Shown: positions 25,726 to 34,739, counted from the first letter of the stretch. The stretch is 64,000 nucleotides of DNA from Limnohabitans planktonicus II-D5 (GCF_001270065.2 NZ_LFYT02000004.1:186001-250000), one strand, 5' to 3'. Made by a program: numbers and translations. The notes: generated from the sequence alone by a model not told the origin.

Positions 25726-27666
25726 ATGTTTCATCGCATCGTTTCATGGCTGTCGACTCTTGTGCTGGCGCTGTCCGGCATGGCGCATGCCGCCGAGCCG
25801 ACCCGCACTGTGCTGCACCTGCTCGACTACATTGCCGTGGATTACGCGGGTGCGGTCGAGGACGGCAAGATCAAGAATATCGATGAATACAAAGAGATGA
25901 TCGAGTTCTCTGGTCAAGCGCAAGCATTGCTCAAAGGCTTGCCTGCCAACCCGGTGCAGACGGCGTTGATCGTCGAAGCAACGGCGCTCGCACGAGGGAT
26001 TGAAGCCAAGGCCCCCGGTTCGGACATATCTGCCAAAGCCAATGCGCTGCGCTGGGCGGTCATTCGTGCTTACAAGGTCCCGGTGATCCCGAAGAGCACA
26101 CCCGATCTGAAACGCGGCGCTGGGCTGTATGCCACGCAATGCGCCGCCTGTCATGGGCACACGGGAAGGGGCGATGGTCCGGCGGCAACAGGTCTTGACC
26201 CCAAGCCATCCGATTTTCACGATCTCAACCGTATGGCGCAACGCAGCGCTTATGGCCTGTACAACACAGTCACCTTGGGCGTAAGCGGCACAGCCATGGC
26301 ACCCTTCGACCAACTGAGCGAAGAAGACCGCTGGGCGCTGGCCTTTTTTGTCGCTCAATTACCCGTAGATAAGGCGCTGCAGACAAAGGGAGCTTCGCTG
26401 TGGCACGAGGGCAAGGGGCGCGAGCTTTTCCCGGATTTGGTCAACGTGTCCACACTTTCCATGAATGAGGTGAAGGCGCGTTACGGTGATGAGGGTGTCG
26501 CATTGCAGGCTTTCCTGGCAAGTTCACCGCAAACGCTCACCGCCAGCAAACCCGCACCCATCGACTTTGCCGTGGCCACGCTCGCCCGGAGCCTGGAGGC
26601 TTATCGTCAAGGCAACCGGGAGCAGGCCTCGCAGCTGGCGATCGAGGCCTATCTCGAAGGTTTCGAACTGGTTGAAACCAGTTTGCAAAACATCGACGCC
26701 GCGCTCATGGCTAGGGTTGAGCGCGAGATGATGTCCTACCGCCGCGCGCTTGAGGCGCAAGCGCCGCTGAGCCAGATCGAACTGGAAGGCACCATCGTGT
26801 TGGCCTCACTCGAGCAGGCGCGTACAGCGCTGGCAGATACGCAACTGTCACCGGCGACGACCTTTGTCAGCGCACTGGTGATCCTTCTGCGTGAAGGTGT
26901 CGAAGCGATCCTGGTCGTGGCCGCGATTCTCGCCTTCACCGCTCGGGCCGGACGCAAGGATGCACGCCGATGGATTCATGTCGGCTGGGTCGCCGCGCTC
27001 GCGCTGGGTCTGGTCACTTGGGCAGTTTCCAACTATCTGATGGAGATTTCCGGTGCCAGCCGCGAGATTACCGAAGGTGTCACCGCGCTTGTCGCAGCAG
27101 CGATGTTGCTGTATGTTGGCTTCTGGCTGCACAGCAAATCGCACAGCCAAGCCTGGCAGCAATTCATCGGAAACCAAGTGACCGGCAAGCTTTCAAGTGG
27201 AAAGGTGTGGACGCTGGGCCTGGTTTCGTTTTTTGCAGTGTACCGAGAAGCGTTCGAGACGGTTCTTTTCTATCAAGCACTTTCGACCCAGGCCGGGCCG
27301 CAAGGTCACGCTGCACTGCTTGGGGGCCTGGCTGTTGGTGCGGCACTGCTGGTGGCCGTGGCTTGGGCAATTTTGCGCGCCAGCGTGAAGCTGCCGATGG
27401 GCTTATTCTTTTCGGCGTCGGGCATCTTGCTTGTGGTACTGGCCGTGATCTTCACGGGCCAGGGCATCGCCGCGTTGCAGGAAGCCGGCAAGATCGGAAG
27501 TGACGCCATCAGTTTCATCAGGTTGCCATTGCTCGGAATTTATCCCACGCTGCAAACGATGACCGCGCAAGCAGGGACCATCGTGGTAGGCGTTTTAGCC
27601 CTGTGGTGGGCTACACGAACAAGGAGGGCCGTTGTGGTCGACTCAAAGGGTGGAGGTGCCATCTGA
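25726..27666 (+). CDS. cytochrome c-FTR1 fusion iron permease
   Basis: A 646-residue protein with three parts. A signal peptide (about residues 1-22) leads into a helical periplasmic region and a cytochrome c domain with CAACH at residues 139-143. The C-terminal half, from about residue 380, is an FTR1/EfeU-like permease with seven hydrophobic segments and both iron motifs: REGVE at 389-393 and RE-A-F-E at 507-511. Such fusions probably oxidise Fe(II) and pass Fe(III) through the permease. It closes the Fur-controlled operon, 12 bases after the PepSY gene. Confidence 0.88.
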   Translation: MFHRIVSWLSTLVLALSGMAHAAEPTRTVLHLLDYIAVDYAGAVEDGKIKNIDEYKEMIEFSGQAQALLKGLPANPVQTALIVEATALARGIEAKAPGSDISAKANALRWAVIRAYKVPVIPKSTPDLKRGAGLYATQCAACHGHTGRGDGPAATGLDPKPSDFHDLNRMAQRSAYGLYNTVTLGVSGTAMAPFDQLSEEDRWALAFFVAQLPVDKALQTKGASLWHEGKGRELFPDLVNVSTLSMNEVKARYGDEGVALQAFLASSPQTLTASKPAPIDFAVATLARSLEAYRQGNREQASQLAIEAYLEGFELVETSLQNIDAALMARVEREMMSYRRALEAQAPLSQIELEGTIVLASLEQARTALADTQLSPATTFVSALVILLREGVEAILVVAAILAFTARAGRKDARRWIHVGWVAALALGLVTWAVSNYLMEISGASREITEGVTALVAAAMLLYVGFWLHSKSHSQAWQQFIGNQVTGKLSSGKVWTLGLVSFFAVYREAFETVLFYQALSTQAGPQGHAALLGGLAVGAALLVAVAWAILRASVKLPMGLFFSASGILLVVLAVIFTGQGIAALQEAGKIGSDAISFIRLPLLGIYPTLQTMTAQAGTIVVGVLALWWATRTRRAVVVDSKGGGAI

Positions 27667-27730
27667 TGGCCAGCTTTTGCGGTTCTCACCTGTTTTGTTG
27701 GGCAACCCTGGCAGACCTTTATCGGCTGTC

Positions 27731-28012
27731 TCAATGACACGACTTAAGTTGGGATGAGGCATCCATGAAGTGCGTGACGTGCACTGCGACGTTGACATCC
27801 TGTTCGATCCCGAAGGCGCGCTGGAGCCGATCAAGCCACAGCACAAGTCCTCGCATGCGCCACCGATTGTCGATGGCTTGCATGTTCTCAATGCGATCGA
27901 TGACTCCAGCAAAACACTGCTCGAAGATACCCACTTCCTGTCTGATCCGCGACCAGCTTTTTTGATTTGAAGCAGTAAAAACTAGACGCGGCGCTTGGGC
28001 GAGAGCACGCAT
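27731..28012 (-). CDS. possible small hypothetical protein
   Basis: A 93-codon open frame between the iron operon and the serine hydrolase, on the opposite strand to both. The product would be largely helical, with an IDNRWRMRGLVLWLDRLQRAFG segment. No family is recognised. No clear ribosome site was seen, so it may be a gene remnant. The remainder of 27667-28120 shows nothing else. Confidence 0.3.
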   Translation of the reverse strand: MRALAQAPRLVFTASNQKSWSRIRQEVGIFEQCFAGVIDRIENMQAIDNRWRMRGLVLWLDRLQRAFGIEQDVNVAVHVTHFMDASSQLKSCH

Positions 28013-28120
28013 CCCTTTGATGCATTTCCCCCGAGAGAATTAATCAATCAAAGTGACAGCGAACGTTCGGGCGTGCAGGCCAACCCGTACCAAGTTGGCA
28101 GACATGCAAGGAATCGAACC

Positions 28121-29431
28121 ATGAATTCAAGAAGAAACAAGGCCATCTTGTTCAAGCGGGAAGCCGCAGCTTGGAACCCACTGAGTCGGGCGCTGCTGAT
28201 GACCTTGACTGCAGCTTGCTTGGCTGCTGTGTGCGCATCACCTGCCTTGGCTGAACCCGACGAAGAAGCACTGGGCAAATCGCTGGGCTATCCCAACGGG
28301 CCGCGCTGGACGGCCATGGAAAACAGGGTAGGTGCCTGGTCAGCGCTTGACCGTGTGCCTGGCGTTTTGACTGAAGCTGTGGCGCGGGGCAACAGTGTCT
28401 TGCCTTTGCCACGGGCCAGCGTGCCTGCCTTGATCAAATACCGCTACCGCAACCTGGGCTATACCCTGGACGAGTACCTGGAGCGCCGTCGCATCACGGG
28501 TTTGCTGATCCTGAAAAATGGCGAGATCGTGGCCGAGCGTTACCGTTACGGACGCAGCGAAGACGCCCGGTTCTTGTCGTTTTCAATGGCCAAAAGCGTC
28601 ACCTCGATGTTGATCGGGGCCGCCTTGCAACGGGGGCTGATCGCCTCGCTCGATGACCCGGCCGGCCAATACGCCAAAGACCTGCAGGGCAGCGCCTACG
28701 GCCAGACCCCGATCCGGCATTTGCTGCGCATGAGCTCTGGCCGGACATTCACCGAACGCTACGACGGGCAGGACGATGTCTCAAAACTCTCGCGAAGTTT
28801 CGCCACGGGAACCCCAACGGTTGCCAGCGTGCTGCGCTCGTTTTCAGACCGCCACAGCCTATCGGGGCAAAAATTTGTCTATGCCAGCTCCGAAACCGAA
28901 GTCTTGGGCCGCGTCCTGACGGGGGCCACGGGCCGCAGCATGGCCGAGTTGACCAGTGACTGGCTCTGGAAACCCATGGGGGCCGAACGTGATGCCTTTT
29001 GGTGCAACGGTCGGGACCGGCAAGCTGGGGCGTATTTTTGCTTCAACGCCAGCTTGCGCGACTGGGGGCGGCTGGGTGTCTTGATGGCCAACGACGGCAA
29101 GTTGGGTGAGCAGCAAATACTGCCCGCAGACTATTTACGCGAGGCCACTGATGCAGCGCTGCAGCCCGCCGCTTTTGCACCCTACAAGGCCACGCCTTAC
29201 TTTGGCTACGGCTACCAGTTCTGGCTGCACCCCTTGAAAGAGCGCAGTTTTGCGTTCCAGGGTGTACATGGCCAATCGGTGTTTGTGCAGCCTGCCACGG
29301 GGATCGTGATGGTGCAAACCGCCGTCTATGCCCAAGCCAGCGGCCACCAGGACCCAGAGCCTTATGCGGAAAGAGCGGCATTCTGGATGGGGGTGCTTCA
29401 GTCGCTGGGCGGGCGCACTGAGCGGTATTGA
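28121..29431 (+). CDS. serine hydrolase (beta-lactamase/class C-like family)
   Basis: A 436-residue protein of the PF00144 family of penicillin-binding-like serine hydrolases. A signal peptide ends at ALA before EPDEEA (about residue 45 of the chosen start). The nucleophile motif S-M-A-K is at 155-158 and the second motif is YAS in KFVYASSETE. ATG 28121 is preceded by AAGGAA; a longer frame from 27995 exists. Members include esterases, D-peptidases and degrading hydrolases, so the substrate cannot be told. It stands alone in + orientation. Confidence 0.82.
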   Translation: MNSRRNKAILFKREAAAWNPLSRALLMTLTAACLAAVCASPALAEPDEEALGKSLGYPNGPRWTAMENRVGAWSALDRVPGVLTEAVARGNSVLPLPRASVPALIKYRYRNLGYTLDEYLERRRITGLLILKNGEIVAERYRYGRSEDARFLSFSMAKSVTSMLIGAALQRGLIASLDDPAGQYAKDLQGSAYGQTPIRHLLRMSSGRTFTERYDGQDDVSKLSRSFATGTPTVASVLRSFSDRHSLSGQKFVYASSETEVLGRVLTGATGRSMAELTSDWLWKPMGAERDAFWCNGRDRQAGAYFCFNASLRDWGRLGVLMANDGKLGEQQILPADYLREATDAALQPAAFAPYKATPYFGYGYQFWLHPLKERSFAFQGVHGQSVFVQPATGIVMVQTAVYAQASGHQDPEPYAERAAFWMGVLQSLGGRTERY

Positions 29432-29547
29432 ACAGACATGAAGGGTTCGACCTTGTGAAGTATTGAAGGGGAAAATGTCTGCAGGTCGGCACTCTCAGCG
29501 TATGACGCTTACTGGCTTGGGCGCCGATCCTGGGGGGCAAAGTGTGA

Positions 29548-29882
29548 GGGCTTCACCGGGCCCACGTCGGGGTCTTCGACCACCGACCTACGAGGGGGCT
29601 GCCTTGTAGGTCGGTACTCGCAGGGTCCGACGTTGGCAGGCTTGGGCGCGGTTCGGGTGCAAAGGTTAGAGGGCTTCACCGGGCCCACGTCGGGGTCTTC
29701 GACCACCGACCTACGAGGGGGCTGCCTTGTAGGTCGGTACTCGCAGAGTCCGACGTTGGCAGGCTTGGGCGCGGTTCGGGTGCAAAGGTTAGAGGGCTTC
29801 ACCGGGCCCACGTCGGGGTCTTCGACCACCGACCTACGAGAGCGCTGCCTTGTAGGTCGGCACTCGCAGAGTCCGACGTTGG
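29548..29882. repeat. three tandem 123-bp repeats, each carrying a REP-like double hairpin
   Basis: Units begin at 29548, 29671 and 29794, exactly 123 bases apart, and are nearly identical; the last is partial. Each contains the GTCGG-GTC-TTC-GAC-CCGAC hairpin and the GTCGG-ACTC-GCA-GAGT-CCGAC hairpin. Because 123 is divisible by three, long spurious frames of 41-residue repeats run through both strands; these are not genes. The stretch fills 29432-29905 between the serine hydrolase and nth, both of which end here. Confidence 0.9.
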
Positions 29883-29905
29883 TGCGCCATGTCCCATCAT
29901 CTTGT

Positions 29906-30550
29906 TCAATGCGTGGAGGCACTCGTCTTGGGTTTGAAATCACAAAACGCGGCCACCGCGCACTGCCCACACAGCGGTTTGCGCGCCTGGCACACATAGC
30001 GCCCATGCAGGATCAGCCAATGGTGGGCATCGACCAGGTATTTGGATGGAATGCGCTTGAGCAGCTTTTGCTCCACTTCCAAAGGTGTTTTGCCCGGGGC
30101 CAGGCCCGTGCGGTTGCCCAGGCGAAAGATGTGGGTGTCTACCGCCATGGTCGGCTCGCCAAAAGCCGAATTGAGCACCACATTGGCCGTTTTGCGGCCC
30201 ACACCGGGCAGAGCTTCGAGAGCTTCGCGGGTGCGGGGCACCAGGCCGCCGTGTTGCTCCACCAGAATCCGGCAGGTTTCCATCAAGTGTTTGGCTTTGC
30301 TTCGGTACAGGCCAATGGTCTTGATGTCATTCTCCAGCCCCTCCAAACCCAGATCCAGAATCTTTTGGGGCGTGCCCGCCACCGGGAACAGTTTGCGCGT
30401 GGCCTTGTTCACACCCACATCGGTGGCTTGGGCTGATAACAACACAGCGGCCAGCAGCTCAAAGACGCTGGTGTATTCCAGCTCGGTCACGGGCATGGGG
30501 TTGGCGGCTTGCAGGGTGGCAAAAAAAGATTCGATCTGTGCGGTCTTCAT
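29906..30550 (-). CDS. nth: endonuclease III
   Basis: A 214-residue DNA glycosylase/AP lyase of base excision repair that removes oxidised pyrimidines. The helix-hairpin-helix LPGVGRKTANVVL carries catalytic K120, and D138 is in VDTHIFR. The [4Fe-4S] ligands are C187, C194, C197 and C203. These numbers equal those of the E. coli enzyme. The start at 30550 is chosen to match this length; an upstream in-frame ATG runs into the aminotransferase promoter region. It is divergent from the aminotransferase. Confidence 0.95.
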   Translation of the reverse strand: MKTAQIESFFATLQAANPMPVTELEYTSVFELLAAVLLSAQATDVGVNKATRKLFPVAGTPQKILDLGLEGLENDIKTIGLYRSKAKHLMETCRILVEQHGGLVPRTREALEALPGVGRKTANVVLNSAFGEPTMAVDTHIFRLGNRTGLAPGKTPLEVEQKLLKRIPSKYLVDAHHWLILHGRYVCQARKPLCGQCAVAAFCDFKPKTSASTH

Positions 30551-30602
30551 GGGGTGTAGATGTTGGCAAAATGGGGGCCAATTCAACCCGGGAAGATACA
30601 CC

Positions 30603-31799
30603 ATGCCTTTGCAATTTGCCGACCGCCTGAACAACGTCGAAACCTCCGCCATCCGCGAGCTGTTCAAGCTCCTGGGCAAACCCGGCATCATCAGCTTTGC
30701 GGGCGGCTTTCCTGACAGCGCCATGTTTGACGTGGAAGGCATCCGCGAAGCCAGCAATGCAGCCTTGAGCCAAGACCCGGGTGCAGCCCTGCAATACGGC
30801 GCGACGGAAGGCTATGGCCCGCTGCGCGATCAACTGGCTCAATTCATGCGCCAAAAGGGCGCCAAGGATGTGGCGTCTGACCAACTGATCGTGACCACCG
30901 GCAGCCAGCAGGCGCTCGATTTGATCGGCAAGACCATGATCAGCCCCGGCGACAAGGTGATCGTGGAAGGCCCGACCTTTTTGGCCACCATCCAGTGCTT
31001 TCGCTTGTATGGGGCTGAACTCATCAGCGCCCCGGTGGACGGCCACGGCGTGAAAACCGACGATCTGGAAAAGCTGATCGCCGCGCACAAGCCTAAGTTT
31101 GTGTACCTGATTCCCACCTTTGGCAACCCCAGCGGCGCTTTGCTCAGCGCCGAACGCCGCAAACAGGTGCTGGAGATGGCCGTCAAGCACCAGACCTTGA
31201 TTGTCGAAGACGATCCTTATGGCGATTTGTATTTTGGCGAAGCCCCACCGCCCAGCCTGTTGGCCTTGAGCAGCACCGTGCCCGGCAGCCGTGAGCTGCT
31301 GGTGCATTGCGGCTCGCTGTCCAAAGTGCTGTCTCCCGGCCTGCGTGTGGGCTGGATGATCGCCCCGGCCGAATTGCTGGCCCGCGCCACCATGTGCAAA
31401 CAGTTCAGCGACGCGCACACCAGCACCTTTGCCCAAGCCACGGCAGCGCAGTACCTGCTGGCCGGTCGCATGCCCGCCACGCTGGACAAAGTGCGTGCTG
31501 TCTATGCCCAGCGTGCCCAAATCATGGGCGATGCGCTGCGCCGTGAATTGGGCGATGCGGTCGAGTTTGTGCAGCCTCAGGGCGGCTTGTTCGTCTGGGC
31601 GCGCCTCACGGGTGCAGGCGGAAAGGTGAATGACGGCAATGTCTATGCCAAACGCGCCATCGAGCAGGGCGTGGCCTTTGTGCCGGGTACGCCGTTCTTT
31701 TGCGCCAACCCCGATCACGCCACCTTCCGCCTGAGCTTTGCCACCGTAGGCGAAGACAAGATCCTTGAAGGCGTGGAGCGATTGGCCAAGGCGGTTTGA
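30603..31799 (+). CDS. PLP-dependent aminotransferase, class I/II (2-aminoadipate/MocR-like group)
   Basis: A 398-residue fold-type I aminotransferase. Visible features are ISFAGGFPDSAMF near the start, LIVTTGSQQALDLIGKTM, the NPSGALL segment, IVEDDPYGDLYF (PLP-binding Asp and Tyr) and the Schiff-base lysine in SLSKVLSPGLRVGW. The pattern matches enzymes annotated as 2-aminoadipate transaminase or branched-chain/aromatic aminotransferases. No DNA-binding domain is present. It is transcribed away from nth; the exact amino acid cannot be told. Confidence 0.85.
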   Translation: MPLQFADRLNNVETSAIRELFKLLGKPGIISFAGGFPDSAMFDVEGIREASNAALSQDPGAALQYGATEGYGPLRDQLAQFMRQKGAKDVASDQLIVTTGSQQALDLIGKTMISPGDKVIVEGPTFLATIQCFRLYGAELISAPVDGHGVKTDDLEKLIAAHKPKFVYLIPTFGNPSGALLSAERRKQVLEMAVKHQTLIVEDDPYGDLYFGEAPPPSLLALSSTVPGSRELLVHCGSLSKVLSPGLRVGWMIAPAELLARATMCKQFSDAHTSTFAQATAAQYLLAGRMPATLDKVRAVYAQRAQIMGDALRRELGDAVEFVQPQGGLFVWARLTGAGGKVNDGNVYAKRAIEQGVAFVPGTPFFCANPDHATFRLSFATVGEDKILEGVERLAKAV

Positions 31800-31829
31800 T
31801 CGGCAATCTATTTCGGGCGGTTGATCTAG

Positions 31830-32200
31830 GCTTTGTCGCCAGCTTGACCGCAGAAGCTGGATTGCCACGCTTCGCTCGCAATGACGGAAGTGTGGGCAAT
31901 GACGGTGGTGTGGGTAATGACTGAGGTGGGTATGGGTGTCATTGCGAGGAGCTTGCGACGCGGCAATCCAGCTGGGGTGTTTGTTCGGGGCTTTGTTGCC
32001 AGCTTGACCGTTTAAGCTGGATTGCCACGCTTCGCTCGCAATGACGGAAGTGGGGGCAATGACTGAGGTGGGTATGGGTGTTATTGCGAGGAGCTTGCGA
32101 CGCGGCAATCCAGCTGGGGCGGTTGATCTAGGCTTTGTCGCCAGCTTGACCGCAGAAGCTGGATTGCCACGCTTCGCTCGCAATGACGGAAGTGGGGGCA
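31830..32200. repeat. three copies of a dispersed inverted repeat
   Basis: A GGATTGCCACGCTTCGCTCG-type arm occurs at about 31858, 32018 and 32160, alternating with the inverted mate (TTGCGAGGAGCTTGCGACGC) at about 31942 and 32083. A GCTTTG-T-GCCAGCTTGACCG prefix precedes each forward arm. This kind of repeat is common between proteobacterial genes. It fills most of 31800-32273 between the aminotransferase and the hydrolase, and no gene is hidden there. A diverged single copy lies near 42049-42100. Confidence 0.8.
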
Positions 32201-32273
32201 ATGACTGATGTTGGGCGCAATGACTGAAGTGAGGGCGCAATGACGGGTGGATGATTCACAATGGAGAAATGGG

Positions 32274-33113
32274 ATGACTTCGATTGATTCGTTTTACAGA
32301 GACCCCAAGATGTTGATTTCTGCTGAATACGCCATCACTGTCAACGGCACCGAAGTCTGGCTGCAAGGTGAGGGCGATGAGGTGATCCTCATGCTGCACG
32401 GATGGCCCGACACTCGAGCCCTTTGGGATGGCACCGTGGCTGCTTTGCAAGACCGTGCCACCTGCGCCCGACTGACGCTGCCAGGTTTTGAAACCGGCCC
32501 CTCTGCCACCAGCCTCGACGACATGTGCCGGTTGCTGCGCCAGATCGTGGACCGCATCAGCCCTCACAAGCCCGTGACCCTGATGCTGCACGATTGGGGC
32601 TGCATTTTTGGTTATGAATTTGCCATGCGCCACCCTGATCGTGTGGCCCGCGTGGTGGCGGTGGACGTGGGTGACCACAACTCGGGAGCCTTGTTGCGCA
32701 GTTGGAGCGCCAAGGAAAAACTGTCTGTGATGGGCTACCAGGTTTGGCTGGCCCTGGCCTGGAAGCTGGGCGGCCGCATCGGCACCCGCATGACCCGCGC
32801 CATGGCGCGTTGGTTGCGTTGTCCGGCCGTGCCAGAGCGCATCACCCACAAGATGAACTACCCCTACGCCATGCAGTGGTTCGGTACTGCGGGCGGCTTC
32901 AAAGGCGCGGCGCAAATTCAGTTGCCCATGCCACTGTTGTTTGTCTATGGCGAGCGCAAACCCTTCATGTTCCATTCTGCCAAGTGGCTGGAAAAAGTCG
33001 CCGCCTCGCCCGGCTGCGCGGTTCAAGGCCTGCCCTGCGGGCATTGGGTCATGATTTCGCGGCCTGAAGCTTTTCATGAGCGGGTGCGCAGCTGGCTGTG
33101 GGGCCAGGAGTGA
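32274..33113 (+). CDS. alpha/beta hydrolase, epoxide hydrolase/dehalogenase-like
   Basis: A 279-residue alpha/beta hydrolase with the oxyanion motif HGWPD and a nucleophile elbow LHDWGC, where aspartate replaces serine. The His is in CGHWVMIS near the end. An Asp nucleophile with a following Trp is typical of epoxide hydrolases and haloalkane dehalogenases. The ATG at 32274 has GGAGAAA just upstream. The substrate is unknown. The small DUF3820 gene follows 10 bases later. Confidence 0.82.
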   Translation: MTSIDSFYRDPKMLISAEYAITVNGTEVWLQGEGDEVILMLHGWPDTRALWDGTVAALQDRATCARLTLPGFETGPSATSLDDMCRLLRQIVDRISPHKPVTLMLHDWGCIFGYEFAMRHPDRVARVVAVDVGDHNSGALLRSWSAKEKLSVMGYQVWLALAWKLGGRIGTRMTRAMARWLRCPAVPERITHKMNYPYAMQWFGTAGGFKGAAQIQLPMPLLFVYGERKPFMFHSAKWLEKVAASPGCAVQGLPCGHWVMISRPEAFHERVRSWLWGQE

Positions 33114-33123
33114 GGGGCTGGGC

Positions 33124-33336
33124 ATGAACCCCGAAGACCTGATGAAACTGGTCACCATGCCCATGCCATTTGGCAAGCACAAGGGTATGCTGATCGCCGA
33201 CTTGCCCGGCAATTACCTCAACTGGTTTGCACGCGAGGGTTTCCCCAAAGGCGAGGTCGGCCGCTTGCTTCAGCTGATGCAAGAGATTGACCACAACGGT
33301 TTGAGCGATTTGCTCAAGCCCTTACGTCCTCAGTAG
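33124..33336 (+). CDS. DUF3820 family protein
   Basis: A 70-residue protein with the family hallmark MPFGKHKGMLIADLPGNYLNWF, followed by a helical C-terminus. The family is often linked with nucleic-acid-related proteins and its fold resembles part of an exonuclease-associated domain; the function is not established. GAGGGGC precedes the start. It is probably co-transcribed with the hydrolase. Confidence 0.8.
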   Translation: MNPEDLMKLVTMPMPFGKHKGMLIADLPGNYLNWFAREGFPKGEVGRLLQLMQEIDHNGLSDLLKPLRPQ

Positions 33337-33383
33337 GTCGGCGGCTTCAGCCCCGATATGGGTCTGTTGCAAAGCATGCAGCG

Positions 33384-33401
33384 TTGGAGCTGAAGCTCCA
33401 A
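33384..33401. terminator. hairpin between convergent genes, possible bidirectional terminator
   Basis: TTGGAGC-TGAA-GCTCCAA is a perfect 7-bp stem with a four-base loop, placed between the ends of the DUF3820 gene and serB. A REP-like GTAGGTCGGCGGCTTCAGCC segment lies just before it (33333-33353). T-runs are short, so termination is likely but weak. Confidence 0.45.
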
Positions 33402-33415
33402 TCTACAGTCATCCT

Positions 33416-34144
33416 TCAGGGCTTGACGACTTCCAGCAGGCGGTCCAGTCCACCCGTGTGAATGGCGACCATGGCCTGCTCGCGCACCTTGGGTTTGGCG
33501 TGGTAGGCCACCGACAGGCCACCCGCGTCTGAACACGCGCCCATCATGGGCAGGTCGTTCGCGCCGTCCCCCATGGCGATGCACTCGTGGGCCTCAATGC
33601 CCAACAGCGAAGCCACTTCCAACAAGGTGCGACGCTTCTCGGTGCCGTCGCAGATGTCGCCCCAGCTTTGCAAGACCAGGCCGCCCGTGAGTTCGCCATT
33701 GACGATCTCAAGCCGGTTGGAGCGGGCGAAGTCGATGTTCAGGCGGGCTTTGACGCGGTCCGCGAAGAAGGTGAAGCCGCCCGACACCAACAGCACCTTC
33801 ATGCCCGCTTTCTGGCAAGCGGCAATCAGCTCGGCCGCGCCGGGGTTGATCTTCAGGCGCTCGGTGTAGACACGCTCCATGTCGGCCAGCGTCACGCCCT
33901 TGAGCAGTGCCAGGCGGCGGCGAAGGCTTTCCTTGAAGTCAGTGATCTCGCCGCGCATGGCCGCCTCGGTGATGGCCGCCACCTCGGCCTTGCGGCCCAC
34001 GGCGTCGGCGATCTCGTCGATGCACTCGATGCTGATGAGCGTGGAGTCCATGTCAAACGCAATGAGTTTGAACTGGGACAGTGACAGGGGGGCGGTAAAG
34101 CCTTGAATGGCGAGGCCGGGGGCGAATTCGGTAGCGGTGGTCAT
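33416..34144 (-). CDS. serB: phosphoserine phosphatase
   Basis: A 242-residue HAD-family enzyme for the last step of serine biosynthesis. Motif I is FDMDSTL (D31, D33), motif II is LLVSGGFT, and motif IV is MGDGANDLPMM. The cap segment with ECIDEIAD is typical of SerB. It lacks the N-terminal ACT-like domain of the longer E. coli protein, which is usual for this group. It is convergent with the DUF3820 gene. Confidence 0.93.
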   Translation of the reverse strand: MTTATEFAPGLAIQGFTAPLSLSQFKLIAFDMDSTLISIECIDEIADAVGRKAEVAAITEAAMRGEITDFKESLRRRLALLKGVTLADMERVYTERLKINPGAAELIAACQKAGMKVLLVSGGFTFFADRVKARLNIDFARSNRLEIVNGELTGGLVLQSWGDICDGTEKRRTLLEVASLLGIEAHECIAMGDGANDLPMMGACSDAGGLSVAYHAKPKVREQAMVAIHTGGLDRLLEVVKP

Positions 34145-34197
34145 GCGGAAATGGATGAAAGAAACGAAAGGGTCCCAAGCCTGTCGGCTTGGTGTGC

Positions 34198-34713
34198 TCA
34201 GGCCTGCGCGCCCATCAAATAATCGACCTTGCCCACTTCCACCCCGTTGTGGCGCAGGATGGTGTAGGCCGTGGTGATGTGGAAATACATATTGGGCAGC
34301 ATCCAGCCCATGAGGTAGTCCTGACCCTTCAAGGTGCGGGTCTTGCCCGGGCCTGCGGGAAAGGTGATGTCCTTGGCTTCGGTGCCGTCCAGCGCAGCGG
34401 CGGGCACGGTGGCGATGAAGGCCAGGGTTTTCTGGATGCGTTCTTGCAGTTGGGCCAGGGTGGTTTCGGTGTCGTCGAATTTGGGCGCTTCTACACCAGA
34501 CAGGCGGGCCACGCCGTTTTTCACCGCATCGCAGGCGATCAACACCTGTCGTGTGAACGGGAACATGTCAGGTGCCAGTCGGTAGGTGGTCAGCGCCGTG
34601 GGGTCGATTTTTTTGGCTTCGACAAACTGCTCGGCCTTGGCCAGGATGTGGCTCAGGTTGCTCAGCATGCGGGTGCACACGGGCAGGCTGGCGTTGGACA
34701 TGGAAAGGGTCAT
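34198..34713 (-). CDS. DUF1993 domain-containing protein
   Basis: A 171-residue protein of the DUF1993 family, helical bundles related to DinB-type proteins. Recognisable segments are LSNLSHILAKAEQF, RLAPDMFPFTRQV, and LPNMYFHITTAYTILRHNGV near the C-terminus. The histidine in the last segment could contribute to a metal site. No function is established. It lies between serB and the flavin reductase gene, 26 bases from the latter. Confidence 0.85.
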   Translation of the reverse strand: MTLSMSNASLPVCTRMLSNLSHILAKAEQFVEAKKIDPTALTTYRLAPDMFPFTRQVLIACDAVKNGVARLSGVEAPKFDDTETTLAQLQERIQKTLAFIATVPAAALDGTEAKDITFPAGPGKTRTLKGQDYLMGWMLPNMYFHITTAYTILRHNGVEVGKVDYLMGAQA

Positions 34714-34739
34714 GAAGGTCTCCGGTTGTTGTTGAAATT

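Noticed and set aside
27770..27970. Plus-strand frame with a faint resemblance to a RusA-type resolvase tail
   Set aside because: Only a few scattered residues agree and the catalytic pattern is incomplete.
29548..29882. Possible CRISPR array
   Set aside because: Units are contiguous, 123 bp long and identical throughout, with no unique spacers and no cas genes.
29509..30436. Frames with 41-residue protein repeats on both strands
   Set aside because: Produced by the 123-bp REP array, whose length is a multiple of three; no ribosome site or homologue.
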